A DNA stretch of 64,000 nt from an uncultured Clostridia bacterium. Lineage in GTDB: Bacteria > Bacillota > Clostridia > Lachnospirales > Anaerotignaceae. The translations under genes were made by a program, and so were the position numbers. A model generated the notes under the pieces. It had not been told where the DNA came from, made no database searches, and was given only the letters and a program-made list of their open reading frames with translations. The stretch is taken from contig CALWGC010000017.1 of the NCBI GenBank assembly GCA_944378105.1, positions 92,932 through 156,931 on the forward strand. The letters are read 5' to 3'. Shown here one piece after another: positions 43,647 through 52,233 of this stretch; position 1 is the stretch's first letter, and each line of letters opens with the position of its first letter.

Positions 43647-45299
43647 TTAAATTTCGGTCACCAGTTTTTTCAGGGCCTGTTTGGCTTCTTTGGGCAGTTT
43701 ATCATAGCCGCCTTTTTCCGTATCTCTGGAAACCACAAATTTCAATCGGTCGTTCAAACGGGCCAACAGAGTGGATTTATATTCCACATCATTCATATCC
43801 GGCACAAAACCTTCCATTTCCATGATTTCCAAATCACTGAAGTTCCCCCATGGATGGAAATCGGCCGTGCCTTCCACCACCGCTTCAATGCAAGAGAGGG
43901 TCACTTCTTTTGGAATCTTTTTCTCCATCAAAAAGCCGGTGTTTAACACATAGCAATCCACATTTCTTTCGGCAAAGAGCTGTTTAAACTTCTCATAGTC
44001 GTTAACCAGTGGATAGGTGCGGAAAGGGTTTGCATAACTTTCAAACACCAACGCATCGGGGTCTACCCCTGGGGCCAACCGTTCGGCCGTGGTCCGCTTG
44101 GTGGCCAGGGCTGCCCCCATGACGGAAGAAAGCACAGGGCCTTTTACTTTCAAAATCGGCGGCAGCGCCGGGTCTTTCATCAGCCAGAAAATGGCGTTAA
44201 TGGGTTCGTCAATTTTATCCACCCGGTTGGGGCTCCAAAGTTTGCTTTTGATGGCGCGGCCATTGCCGTTACGCAAATCTTCCGTCACCAATACCACCCG
44301 GCCGTGGTCATCCACCGTGGCCCCCACGTTTTGCACCGAAAGCAGATATTTGTTGTCCTCGCTGACCATGGGGTAATCCTGGGTTTTATCAAAATAAGAC
44401 GGCTCCAGCGCCACCGAAGAACCATCGGCTGTGCTGATGATAAAGGCATCGTCATGGAGCACCGTCACGTCATACTTGCCGTCATGTTTGGCGTGGGTGA
44501 TGGTGGATTTTCCGGAACCGGAAAGGCCAAAGACGCCCACCACAAACTTTTTGCCATCCGGCAAGTTATACCGCTTTTGGCCGCCATGGCAGGAGGCAAA
44601 GCCGTTGCGGTTTGCAATGCCCCAAGCCAGTGTCAGTGTGCCTTTTTTCAGTTCCCCAAAATACCGCATTCCCAACACACAAGCACAGTTATGTAATGGA
44701 TCAAAGAATGCAAGCCCCAAGGGATAATCGGGATGGGACCAATCGGGATCGGCAAAGAAATAAATATCCCCTTCGTTTTCCAGCCGTTTGGAATGGCTAT
44801 ACATTTTCGTATAATCGCCGGTGATGTATTGGAAGTTTAACAACCAGTTATACATCAACACTTCATGACGTTCTGGAATCAGCAGATGGGCCTTAATCAT
44901 GAAATCTTCATGAAGCCCAATATAGGCCGCCGTATGATACATCTTTTTATAGCGGGAAGCATAAACGGCGTCTCGAATTTCGCTGACAATTTTTTTCACA
45001 TCCACGCCCGGTTCCCCGGCAATGCGGCGGGCGGCGGCGGTGCGGCCGGTAACGGCGCCGTCGTTAAACAAAATGACGCGGCTGCCTTCTTCCAGACCAA
45101 TTTCTTCGGGACGCTCCACCATCAAATCAGTGATGACCGTACCCGGTGCCTGACAAGCCAATTTATAACTTTCCTTCAAAGAATTGATTTTCACCACATT
45201 GTTGCCATAAAAAGCCGTTTCAATGGTGGTACGGGCGGCAGAAAACAAGGGGTTATCTGCTTTGATTTCGTCCCACCGAAAACCATATCGTGTCGCCAT
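43647..45299 (-). CDS. pckA: Phosphoenolpyruvate carboxykinase (ATP)-like protein
   Basis: The 550-residue protein has the kinase P-loop GLSGSGKST (about 263-271) and a VLHDDAF acidic motif where classical ATP-PEPCK has GDDEHGW-type sequence, so I place it in a divergent PEPCK group seen in clostridia. It would convert oxaloacetate and ATP to PEP, CO2 and ADP or run in reverse. The ATG at 45299 follows AGGAGG. It is 29 bases after mtnN and has no own terminator before the ribU promoter. The family is fairly sure; the reaction direction is unknown. Confidence 0.8.
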   Translation of the reverse strand: MATRYGFRWDEIKADNPLFSAARTTIETAFYGNNVVKINSLKESYKLACQAPGTVITDLMVERPEEIGLEEGSRVILFNDGAVTGRTAAARRIAGEPGVDVKKIVSEIRDAVYASRYKKMYHTAAYIGLHEDFMIKAHLLIPERHEVLMYNWLLNFQYITGDYTKMYSHSKRLENEGDIYFFADPDWSHPDYPLGLAFFDPLHNCACVLGMRYFGELKKGTLTLAWGIANRNGFASCHGGQKRYNLPDGKKFVVGVFGLSGSGKSTITHAKHDGKYDVTVLHDDAFIISTADGSSVALEPSYFDKTQDYPMVSEDNKYLLSVQNVGATVDDHGRVVLVTEDLRNGNGRAIKSKLWSPNRVDKIDEPINAIFWLMKDPALPPILKVKGPVLSSVMGAALATKRTTAERLAPGVDPDALVFESYANPFRTYPLVNDYEKFKQLFAERNVDCYVLNTGFLMEKKIPKEVTLSCIEAVVEGTADFHPWGNFSDLEIMEMEGFVPDMNDVEYKSTLLARLNDRLKFVVSRDTEKGGYDKLPKEAKQALKKLVTEI

Positions 45300-45328
45300 G
45301 GACACTCCTCCTTTCTGTTCTCCTCTGT

Positions 45329-46027
45329 TTAGTCGAGATTGCGAATCATTTCTTCCAACAATACCATGGAATTTTCAATGGCAATGGATTTAAAGGCTTC
45401 ATAGCTCATGCTGCCTGCATCATCGGCGCTGTCGCTGATGGAGCGGATCACCACAAAGGGCACTTTGTTGATATAGCAGGTGTGCCCAATGGCCGCCCCC
45501 TCCATCTCCACACAGTCGCCGCCAAAAGAGGTACGCAGCCGTTCTTTGACTTCATTGGAAGCCACAAACTGGTCGCCGCTTACCACATGGCCGGTCATCA
45601 CCTGTTTGCCTTCCAAAATGCTGCCGGCTTCCAGCGCCAGCGTCACCAAAGCCTCATCGGCCGGGAAAATGCTGGTCTCCATCCGTGGAATCGTCCCCGC
45701 CGGATCTCCCAGCGCCGAAACGTCCACATCCCACTGCTGTACCGTTTTGGAAAGCACCACATCGCCAATGTGTAGCCCGGTTTTTAACCCTCCGGCTACC
45801 CCCACATTGATGACACAGTCCACCCCAAAATGGTCAATCAAAATCTGGGCACAAATGGCCGCATTGACTTTTCCAATGCCGCTTTGCACCACCACCAGGT
45901 GTTTTCCTGCCAAGGTCAGTAAGTAAAAATCCATCGCGCCGATGGTTTTTGCCGTAATTTGTTCTCCCTTTTGACGCAACGCTGCCACTTCTTCTTCCAT
46001 TGCGCCAATGATACCGATGGTTTGCAT
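45329..46027 (-). CDS. mtnN: 5'-methylthioadenosine/S-adenosylhomocysteine nucleosidase
   Basis: The 232-residue enzyme hydrolyses MTA and SAH to adenine plus the thioribose compound. It starts with the family-typical MQTIGIIGAMEEEVAAL and contains VVVQSGIGKVNAAICAQ and the catalytic-Asp region IRSISDSADDAG. The ATG at 46027 follows AGGCGG. It is upstream of pckA on the same transcript. Confidence 0.95.
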   Translation of the reverse strand: MQTIGIIGAMEEEVAALRQKGEQITAKTIGAMDFYLLTLAGKHLVVVQSGIGKVNAAICAQILIDHFGVDCVINVGVAGGLKTGLHIGDVVLSKTVQQWDVDVSALGDPAGTIPRMETSIFPADEALVTLALEAGSILEGKQVMTGHVVSGDQFVASNEVKERLRTSFGGDCVEMEGAAIGHTCYINKVPFVVIRSISDSADDAGSMSYEAFKSIAIENSMVLLEEMIRNLD

Positions 46028-46101
46028 TTGTGTTTTCCGCCTCTTTCCTTTTGCAATCTTTGTCAAAATATACTTTCTTTCCAAAAATCCAGTAAAATTA
46101 T

Positions 46102-46135
46102 TTGTATCTTACCATAATTCTATGCTAATATACAA
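46102..46135. promoter_or_regulatory. Overlapping divergent promoters of mtnN-pckA and the C26 hydrolase operon
   Basis: Plus strand: TTGTAT (46102-46107), 18-base spacer, TAATAT (46126-46131). Minus strand: TTGTAT (46130-46135), 18-base spacer, TAAGAT (46106-46111). The two promoters occupy the same 34 bases with mirrored ends. Confidence 0.55.
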
Positions 46136-46171
46136 TAGTAAAGTAGCGAATTTGCGAAGGGAGTTTGTTGG

Positions 46172-46882
46172 ATGAAACCATTGATTGGGGTTACCATCAC
46201 CACCGATCCATCCACCCATTGTACGCTGTTACACGAAGATTATCTGCGGGCCATCGGTCTTTTTGGCGGCATTGCCGTGCTTTTGCCTCCGGTTTTGCCA
46301 AAGGATGTGCCGCGGCAAATGGCACCGCTGGACGGACTGCTGTTAACGGGCGGGGGCGATTTTTCTCCGCTGCTTTTTGGCACCGATGCCTCCAGCAAAA
46401 CCGGCCAAACAGACCTAAAAAACGACCGCCACACCTTGGCCTTAGCCCACCTCGCCTTTCAAAAAAAGCTGCCCACTTTGGGCATTTGCCGCGGGATGCA
46501 GGCCATGGCCCTCTCGGGCGGGGGCAGTCTTTGCGAAGACATTCCTTCCCAAACCACCTCCACCCTTTGCCACAGCCAGACCTCTGGCCGAGGGGAGCCC
46601 AGCCACAGAGTGTTTTTGCGGCGCAATAGCCGCCTGTTTTTCCTCACCCAAAGGTCTTGCCTTTGGGTCAATTCCTTCCACCATCAATGTGTGGTGCGCT
46701 GTGGCGCCTTTGGCCGCCCGGTGGCCGTTTCGGCCGATGGATTGGTGGAGGCCATGGAAACGGACCAACCATTTTTTTATGTGGGCGTGCAGTGGCATCC
46801 AGAGCGGATGTTGGCAAGGGCCTCTTCCCGCGCCCTGTTTCAAAGTTTCTTGTTGGCATGTAAACAAAGGAGAACCCCATGA
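46172..46882 (+). CDS. Class I glutamine-amidotransferase-type hydrolase (peptidase C26 / PuuD-like)
   Basis: The 236-residue protein has the catalytic Cys106 in GICRGMQ and the His of VQWHPE, typical of gamma-glutamyl-GABA hydrolases (PuuD) and related C26 peptidases that remove gamma-glutamyl groups. No putrescine-utilisation genes are near, so the substrate is open. GGGAG precedes the ATG, and the stop overlaps the next gene by ATGA. Confidence 0.85.
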   Translation: MKPLIGVTITTDPSTHCTLLHEDYLRAIGLFGGIAVLLPPVLPKDVPRQMAPLDGLLLTGGGDFSPLLFGTDASSKTGQTDLKNDRHTLALAHLAFQKKLPTLGICRGMQAMALSGGGSLCEDIPSQTTSTLCHSQTSGRGEPSHRVFLRRNSRLFFLTQRSCLWVNSFHHQCVVRCGAFGRPVAVSADGLVEAMETDQPFFYVGVQWHPERMLARASSRALFQSFLLACKQRRTP

Positions 46883-47754
46883 CTTCTTCTATTTCTACTT
46901 TTTTTGACCATCTGCTGGCCTTTTTGCTGGGCAGCGCCTATAAACTGGGCTATTGTGTCTTTATTTTTGTGCTTTGCCTTTTGGCCATCCGCGTCAGCCG
47001 CCATATGATTCGGTCCTTTTTTGAAGGCCGCCTGGCTGTCAACCGCCATATCGATACCAGTAAAGCCACCACGCTGGGCTCTGTCGTTTCCAGCATTGCC
47101 ACTTATACCATCTGGTTTGTGGGCATTTGTTCCATGCTCATCCAGTTGGGGGTGCCCAGCACCTCTTTGGCCGCCGTTTTAGGCACCGGTACGGTGGCCA
47201 TTGGTCTTGCGGCCCAAAATGTTATCAAAGACATCATTGCCGGTTTTTTCATTTTGCTGGAGGACCAATTTTTTGTGGGCGATTTGGTGACACTGCCAAA
47301 TCAAAACCTCACCGGCACCGTAGAAGAAATCACCATTCGCGTCACCCGGCTGCGAGCGGCCGATGGCACGCTGCATATTGTGCCAAACGGCTCTATCACT
47401 GTCGTGAGCAACATGTGTAAAGAATATAGCAACGCCATTGTGGAAGTAGATGTGGCCTATGAAGAAGATTTGATGCGGGTTTTAGAGGTGCTCAGAGACG
47501 AAATGAGCTGTTCTTTTGGGGCCCTGGAAGGTCTGCGCAAAGAGCCTGTGGTGCTTGGGGTGACATCCTTGGGAGACAGCGGCATCACCATCCGTATGAC
47601 GGCAGAGTGCCAGCCAGAGGCCAAATATGCCGTGGAGCGGGCGCTGCGGCTAAGGGTGAAAAACCGTCTGGACAAAGAACACATCTCCATCCCCTATCCC
47701 CAGTGTGTGGTACACATGGCGGCGGCGCATGGAGCAGAAGATAAAGGAGTATAA
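46879..47754 (+). CDS. mscS: Small-conductance mechanosensitive channel
   Basis: The 291-residue protein has three membrane segments (about 15-38, 62-85, 94-125), the third being the glycine/alanine-rich pore helix AAVLGTGTVAIGLAAQNVIKD, followed by the beta domain (FFVGDLVTLPNQNLTGTVEE) and a C-terminal alpha/beta domain. It opens on membrane tension to release solutes during osmotic downshock. It is second in the plus-strand operon. Confidence 0.95.
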   Translation: MTSSISTFFDHLLAFLLGSAYKLGYCVFIFVLCLLAIRVSRHMIRSFFEGRLAVNRHIDTSKATTLGSVVSSIATYTIWFVGICSMLIQLGVPSTSLAAVLGTGTVAIGLAAQNVIKDIIAGFFILLEDQFFVGDLVTLPNQNLTGTVEEITIRVTRLRAADGTLHIVPNGSITVVSNMCKEYSNAIVEVDVAYEEDLMRVLEVLRDEMSCSFGALEGLRKEPVVLGVTSLGDSGITIRMTAECQPEAKYAVERALRLRVKNRLDKEHISIPYPQCVVHMAAAHGAEDKGV

Positions 47755-47756
47755 CC

Positions 47757-47975
47757 ATGGATTTTTCAGTTGGCGATATTGTACAAACGAAAAAAAATCA
47801 TCCCTGCGGCGGAAAGGAATGGGAAATTTTGCGCATCGGCATGGATTTTCGCATCCGCTGCACCACCTGCGGCCATATGGTGATGCTGCCCAGGGCAAAG
47901 TTTGAAAAAAGCGTAAAAAAAATTGTGGCAAAAGCAGAACAAAGGGAGGAGACCGATGAAACGACACAAGGCTAA
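47757..47975 (+). CDS. DUF951 family protein
   Basis: The 72-residue protein has the whole DUF951 pattern: DIVQTKKNHPCGGKEWEILR, then IRCTTCGHMVMLPR. The conserved Cys residues (17, 40, 43) suggest a metal site. DUF951 genes are found beside mscS-type channels in many Firmicutes, as here. Function unknown. It starts three bases after mscS and overlaps the next gene by 20 bases. Confidence 0.93.
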   Translation: MDFSVGDIVQTKKNHPCGGKEWEILRIGMDFRIRCTTCGHMVMLPRAKFEKSVKKIVAKAEQREETDETTQG

Positions 47976-49155
47976 TTGGTTGGCTTTGCTGACGGCTTTT
48001 GTACTGCTTTTAGGTGGATGTACTTCCTCCAGCGATTTGGCTTCTTCCAAAGAAGCCGATTCTGCCCCTTCCACCCCTTCTGTCTTGCAGGAGACGAACC
48101 AAACAGCCGAACCCGTCGACGAACCTACCTCCACCCCAGAAGAAGAGACGCAACCGGATTTTTCTGCCTATCTGGAACAAATGACACTGGAAGAAAAAGT
48201 GGGCCAGCTGTTTTTTGCCCGGTTTCCCGAAGAAAATGCCGCCGCCGATGCAGCCACCTATCACTTGGGCGGTTACATTGTCTTTGGAAGGGATTTTGAA
48301 GGGGAAACCCCCGATTCTTTCCGGCAAAAGATAGCGGCCTGTCAAGAGACCGTAACCATTCCTCTGCTCATCGGCGTGGATGAAGAAGGGGGAGATGTGG
48401 TGCGGGCCAGCAAATACGAGGCCTTTCGCGACACGCCGTTTCCCTCGCCCCAAGAGGTGCTCTCTTCGGGCGGCCTTGCCGCAGCTGCCACAGACGCCGC
48501 AGAAAAATCTGCCTTTTTGCAGGACCTTGGCATCCAGGTAAACCTATCCCCCGTCTGCGACCTGTCCCAAAACCCAGAGGATTATATCTATTCCCGCACC
48601 ACCGGCCAAGGCGCCGAAGAAACGGCCGCTTATGTGGCCTCTGTGGTGGGGGCCATGAAAGAAAGCGGCATGGGGGCCGTTTTAAAACATTTCCCAGGCT
48701 ATGGCGCAAACGCCGATACCCATACGGGCTTTTCGGTGGATGAGCGGCCTTTGGAAACCTTCCAAACGGAAGACTTTTTGCCCTTTTTGGCCGGGATTGC
48801 TTCTGGGGCCGATGCCGTTTTGGTCAGCCACAATGTGATGGCCTGTGTGGATGACAAAACACCGGCTTCCCTTTCTCCGGAAGTTCATTGGCTGTTGCGT
48901 AACGGCCTAAACTTTACCGGCGTCATCCTCACCGACGATTTGGCCATGGCCGCCATCGCGGAACAATACGGCGATAACGCCGCCATACTGGCCATTGCCG
49001 CCGGCAACGATATGGTCATCACCACCGACTATGCCCATGATGTGCCGCTGGTAGTTGAAGCAGTCAAACAAGGCGAAATCAGCATGGAACGGCTGGACGA
49101 AGCCGTCTTGCGTGTGCTCAACTGGAAATATGACCTGGGCCTCATCCACCCCTGA
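47956..49155 (+). CDS. Glycoside hydrolase family 3 lipoprotein (beta-N-acetylhexosaminidase-like)
   Basis: The 399-residue protein begins with a signal peptide and lipobox LLLGGC (Cys22), then a Ser/Thr/Glu-rich linker, then a GH3 TIM barrel with KHFPGYG, the DTH element near the acid/base loop, and VILTDDLAM with the nucleophile Asp. NagZ-type enzymes cleave GlcNAc from muropeptides; here it would act outside the membrane. The ATG at 47956 has GGGAGG before it. Peptidoglycan recycling or remodelling is the likely role. Confidence 0.9.
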   Translation: MKRHKANWLALLTAFVLLLGGCTSSSDLASSKEADSAPSTPSVLQETNQTAEPVDEPTSTPEEETQPDFSAYLEQMTLEEKVGQLFFARFPEENAAADAATYHLGGYIVFGRDFEGETPDSFRQKIAACQETVTIPLLIGVDEEGGDVVRASKYEAFRDTPFPSPQEVLSSGGLAAAATDAAEKSAFLQDLGIQVNLSPVCDLSQNPEDYIYSRTTGQGAEETAAYVASVVGAMKESGMGAVLKHFPGYGANADTHTGFSVDERPLETFQTEDFLPFLAGIASGADAVLVSHNVMACVDDKTPASLSPEVHWLLRNGLNFTGVILTDDLAMAAIAEQYGDNAAILAIAAGNDMVITTDYAHDVPLVVEAVKQGEISMERLDEAVLRVLNWKYDLGLIHP

Positions 49156-49182
49156 TACTATTTTCTCTTTGGAGGCTTACCA

Positions 49183-50079
49183 ATGAAACAAAACAAACAG
49201 TATTATTCCATCGGCGAAGTGGCCGACTTGGGCCGCATCCCCATCAAAACCCTGCGTTATTATGACGAAATTGGGCTTTTGGTGCCTTGTTTTCGGGATG
49301 CCCAAACCAATTACCGCCACTATTCCGCCAGTCAACTACCCATTTTGTTTATCATAAAAAAATTAAAAGCCTTTGGCTTTTCCCTTGATGACATCAAAAA
49401 AATCACCCAAACGCCGGACATTGCTTATGTCATGCGGCAGTTGGAAGGCCGCTCAGCCCAGCTGAAAGAAAAGATTGCCTCTTTGGAAACCTTAAACCAT
49501 GACCTGGAGGCCACCATCGCCCGCATGCGCATGGGTACCTCTTTTATCAACAGCTTTGACGACCCTGCTTCCAACCATAAAAAAGACTATTGGGACGAAA
49601 TTTTGCTGGAAAACATTCCGTTATTCAACTGTATTTTCACCCGCCAGGTGGAAACCAACTACAATAACTCTGCCGTTTCCTTCAACCGCTGGACCCAGCT
49701 ATTGGACCTGGCCCAAAAGCATAAACTGCGCACCATCGGCGTCATCACCAGCACCTATCATAACGCTCCCTTGGACCAGTTTGTGAAAAACGATTGTGAT
49801 TTGGAAGTGTCCTTACCGGTGTTTGAGGCGTTGGATGCCCCGTTTTTTAAAATCAGCGGCGGCTATCGTGCCGTCACCACCATCCATATCGGCAGCCACG
49901 CCACCCTCATCCACACCCACATCAAAGCCATCAAATGGATCAATGCCAATGGCTATCAAATCTGTGGCCCCATCAGCGAGCAATATATCATCTCGCCCAT
50001 GGATGTCACCAACGAAGAAGACTATGTCACCAAATTGATCATTCCCGTCTGCGAAGCAGACAGTGACGCCAATGCATAA
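49183..50079 (+). CDS. MerR family regulator with effector-binding domain
   Basis: The 298-residue protein has a MerR winged-helix domain (about 8-80; IPIKTLRYYDEIGLL), a coiled-coil dimer helix (about 85-120) and a GyrI/BmrR-like ligand domain (about 140-290). Such regulators sense drugs or small molecules and distort promoters with long spacers. It is last in the operon; GGAGG precedes the ATG. Its targets are not obvious nearby. Confidence 0.9.
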   Translation: MKQNKQYYSIGEVADLGRIPIKTLRYYDEIGLLVPCFRDAQTNYRHYSASQLPILFIIKKLKAFGFSLDDIKKITQTPDIAYVMRQLEGRSAQLKEKIASLETLNHDLEATIARMRMGTSFINSFDDPASNHKKDYWDEILLENIPLFNCIFTRQVETNYNNSAVSFNRWTQLLDLAQKHKLRTIGVITSTYHNAPLDQFVKNDCDLEVSLPVFEALDAPFFKISGGYRAVTTIHIGSHATLIHTHIKAIKWINANGYQICGPISEQYIISPMDVTNEEDYVTKLIIPVCEADSDANA

Positions 50080-50115
50080 AAACTCTGCGGCCCATCCATT
50101 GCCGCAGAGTTTTTT
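50079..50115. terminator. Bidirectional terminator between the MerR gene and panF
   Basis: AAAACTCTGCGGC and GCCGCAGAGTTTT pair; T runs follow on the plus strand and precede on the minus strand. Confidence 0.92.
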
Positions 50116-50124
50116 CTTTGTCCT

Positions 50125-51642
50125 TTAATATTTTTCCGGGAAAAAGAGCCGGTGCACTTTTTCGTCGTTTTGTTTTCCCACAAAGGCCCCCAGAAGGAAC
50201 AAAATCAGCCCCACACCAACCCCAATCAAAATGTTGTGGAAGGTGCCGATTTTGATGTTCAGCGCCATGGTCACACAATAGGCCGCCAAACCGCCAATGC
50301 CGCCCCATAAGGCACCGGTGGCATTGGCCTTTCTCCAAAAAAGACCCAAAAGCAGCATCCAAAAAAACATGGTCTCCAAACCGCCAAAGGCAAACAAGTT
50401 GATCCAGACAATGATATCGGGTGGCTTGATGGATAACACAATGGCCACAATGCCCATCACAGCCGTCACCGCCAGAGAAATATGGCCCACGGTTTTTTGG
50501 TTCACCTCTTCTTGTTTTGCTTCTTTGGCATGCATATAAATATCTTTGACAATGGCCGAAGAACCGGCAATGAGCAAAGAAGAAATGGTGCTCATGGTGG
50601 CGGCCAAAGGCCCAATGATGGTAATCCCTGCCACCAGTGGGTGCATATAAGAGGCAATGAGCGTTGGCATTACACTATCGGTGGAGCCTTCCACTTCCAG
50701 CAGCACACCCCGAGAAAGCACGCCAAGCAGGTGCATCCCCACCATCATGGCCCCCACCACAATGGTGCCATAGACCATGGCCCGGTGCACCGATTTGGTA
50801 TCCCGGTAACTTAAACAGCGTACCCCCGACTGAGGTAACCCCAACGTACAAACGCCACAAAGCATCCATTGGGTGATGTAAAGCTGGACAGAAATGGAAG
50901 GGATGCCTGCGCTATCTGCCGTGGGGCTTAACATATCAAACCCGGTCCCTGTTTCCACTGCCGTTTTGGAAGCTAAGTTGATGGTGGCCATAATCTGCTC
51001 CATCCCGCCGCCTTTGGTAAGGATGGCATAGCCCAGGCAAACCATGCCAATGAGCATCACAATGGCACAGGCCGTATCGGTGATAGCCACGGCCTGAAAG
51101 CCGCCAACGGTGGTATAAAGTACCACCACCGCCGCAAAAAACAAAAGCCCTGCTTCATAGCTTAGCCCCGTGGCCGCCGAAAAAATCTGGGCCCCGCCAA
51201 TGAACTGGCCTAACATCTGCGTGGTAAAAAATACAATAATCACCACCGCCGAACAAATGGCCAACACATTGGATTGATACCGCTGCCGGATGATGTCCAC
51301 AATGGTCACCGACTCGGTGCGCCGGCCAATGACGGCCAGTTTTTTGCCCAAGACACCCAGCACCAAAAAGGCCGCCACCACCTGTGTGGAGGCATAATAG
51401 ACCCAGCCAAACCCTTTTTGCCAGGCAACGCCAGGACCGCTTAAAAAGGAGCTGACCGAACTATACGTCGCCACCAGCGTCATGGCCAACACAAAACCAC
51501 CCAGGCTTCTGCCGCCGATGAAATAATCCTTGGAATAGTTTTCTGCCCTGGACGAAGCAGACCTTTTTTGCACATAAAATCCCATTCCAAGCAGCACCAG
51601 GAAAAAAACAAACACCGGCGCCAATCTAAAAAACGCACTCAT
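50125..51642 (-). CDS. panF: Sodium/pantothenate symporter
   Basis: The 505-residue SSS-family transporter has about 13 membrane segments; FIGGRSLGGFVLAMTLVAT (about 41-59) and SSFLSGPGVAWQKGFGW are typical of PanF. It imports pantothenate with Na+. The companion small gene yhdT immediately upstream, overlapping by ATGA, is the same pairing as in E. coli, which favours PanF over other SSS members such as proline permease. It fits the pantothenate/CoA genes elsewhere in the window. Confidence 0.9.
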   Translation of the reverse strand: MSAFFRLAPVFVFFLVLLGMGFYVQKRSASSRAENYSKDYFIGGRSLGGFVLAMTLVATYSSVSSFLSGPGVAWQKGFGWVYYASTQVVAAFLVLGVLGKKLAVIGRRTESVTIVDIIRQRYQSNVLAICSAVVIIVFFTTQMLGQFIGGAQIFSAATGLSYEAGLLFFAAVVVLYTTVGGFQAVAITDTACAIVMLIGMVCLGYAILTKGGGMEQIMATINLASKTAVETGTGFDMLSPTADSAGIPSISVQLYITQWMLCGVCTLGLPQSGVRCLSYRDTKSVHRAMVYGTIVVGAMMVGMHLLGVLSRGVLLEVEGSTDSVMPTLIASYMHPLVAGITIIGPLAATMSTISSLLIAGSSAIVKDIYMHAKEAKQEEVNQKTVGHISLAVTAVMGIVAIVLSIKPPDIIVWINLFAFGGLETMFFWMLLLGLFWRKANATGALWGGIGGLAAYCVTMALNIKIGTFHNILIGVGVGLILFLLGAFVGKQNDEKVHRLFFPEKY

Positions 51643-51953
51643 TTTGTTTCCTCCTTCCCTGCTGCATCCGGTTTTGAAACATCCACCACCGGCAAATCAT
51701 CCTCCAAATCAAAGTCCTGGAACACCTTTGCCGTGATCCACCAAACCAGCCCTACACATAAAATCCAAGACCCAAAACAGCTGACCACAAACCAGGCCGG
51801 CATCCCCAAAATGGTCCATTCGGCCCCCCATCGGCCATAAATGCCAAACCCTGCAATCCACCAAAAGGCAATCACAATGGCGGCCACAATCCAGCTGGCC
51901 TTGGCTTCTTTGTTCATCTGAACAAATTTTTCTTTGTAACTGAGTTTTTGCAT
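51639..51953 (-). CDS. yhdT: YhdT family small membrane protein (DUF997)
   Basis: The 104-residue protein has two membrane segments (about 22-40 and 53-77) with the family-like IAFWWIAGFGIYG and ends in an acidic cytoplasmic tail. YhdT is genetically tied to PanF, and its stop overlaps the panF start. The ATG at 51953 follows GGGAGGG; the longer frame upstream lies in the leader with its terminator. Confidence 0.88.
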   Translation of the reverse strand: MQKLSYKEKFVQMNKEAKASWIVAAIVIAFWWIAGFGIYGRWGAEWTILGMPAWFVVSCFGSWILCVGLVWWITAKVFQDFDLEDDLPVVDVSKPDAAGKEETK

Positions 51954-52010
51954 CACGTTTTCCCTCCCTTGCCTCTCTCGCTTCTTTGTGCTCTCTGCTC
52001 CTTTTGTAAC

Positions 52011-52043
52011 AAAAAAAGCCCTTGCAGAACACAAAGGCTTTTT
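52011..52043 (-). terminator. Terminator inside the yhdT-panF leader
   Basis: AAAAAGCC..TTG and CAA..GGCTTTTT pair, followed by seven T on the minus strand. It lies after a predicted promoter and before the yhdT ribosome site, so it may act as an attenuator or end the lrgAB transcript. Confidence 0.8.
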
Positions 52044-52044
52044 A

Positions 52045-52107
52045 GGTCCGTTTCTTGCCTGTTGCCCTGCCGATCGCCTTTCTTGTGACAAACAGAGCAA
52101 ACAGACC
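52045..52107 (-). promoter_or_regulatory. Candidate structured leader RNA before yhdT-panF
   Basis: On the minus strand GGTCTGTTT pairs with AAACGGACC (9 bp, one wobble) and encloses GCTCTG paired with CAGGGC. The outer stem ends one base before the terminator. No known riboswitch class was recognised. Confidence 0.4.
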
Positions 52108-52175
52108 GCTCTCGTTTGAAAAAAATTCTCTCTCATACACTTCCAGTTTGTCTCTCCAAACCATGGATTGATTGT

Positions 52176-52203
52176 ATGATATCACAGATTTTCAAAAAGT
52201 CAA
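52176..52203 (-). promoter_or_regulatory. Candidate yhdT-panF promoter
   Basis: TTGACT (52198-52203), a 16-base spacer and TATCAT (52176-52181) on the minus strand, just after the lrgB stop. Confidence 0.55.
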
Positions 52204-52233
52204 CGAAAAAATATCCATTTGGTTTAGCCTCTT

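Noticed and set aside
50125..51642. Proline or generic solute symporter for the SSS protein
   Set aside because: The overlapping yhdT gene is the usual PanF partner, so pantothenate is the better call.
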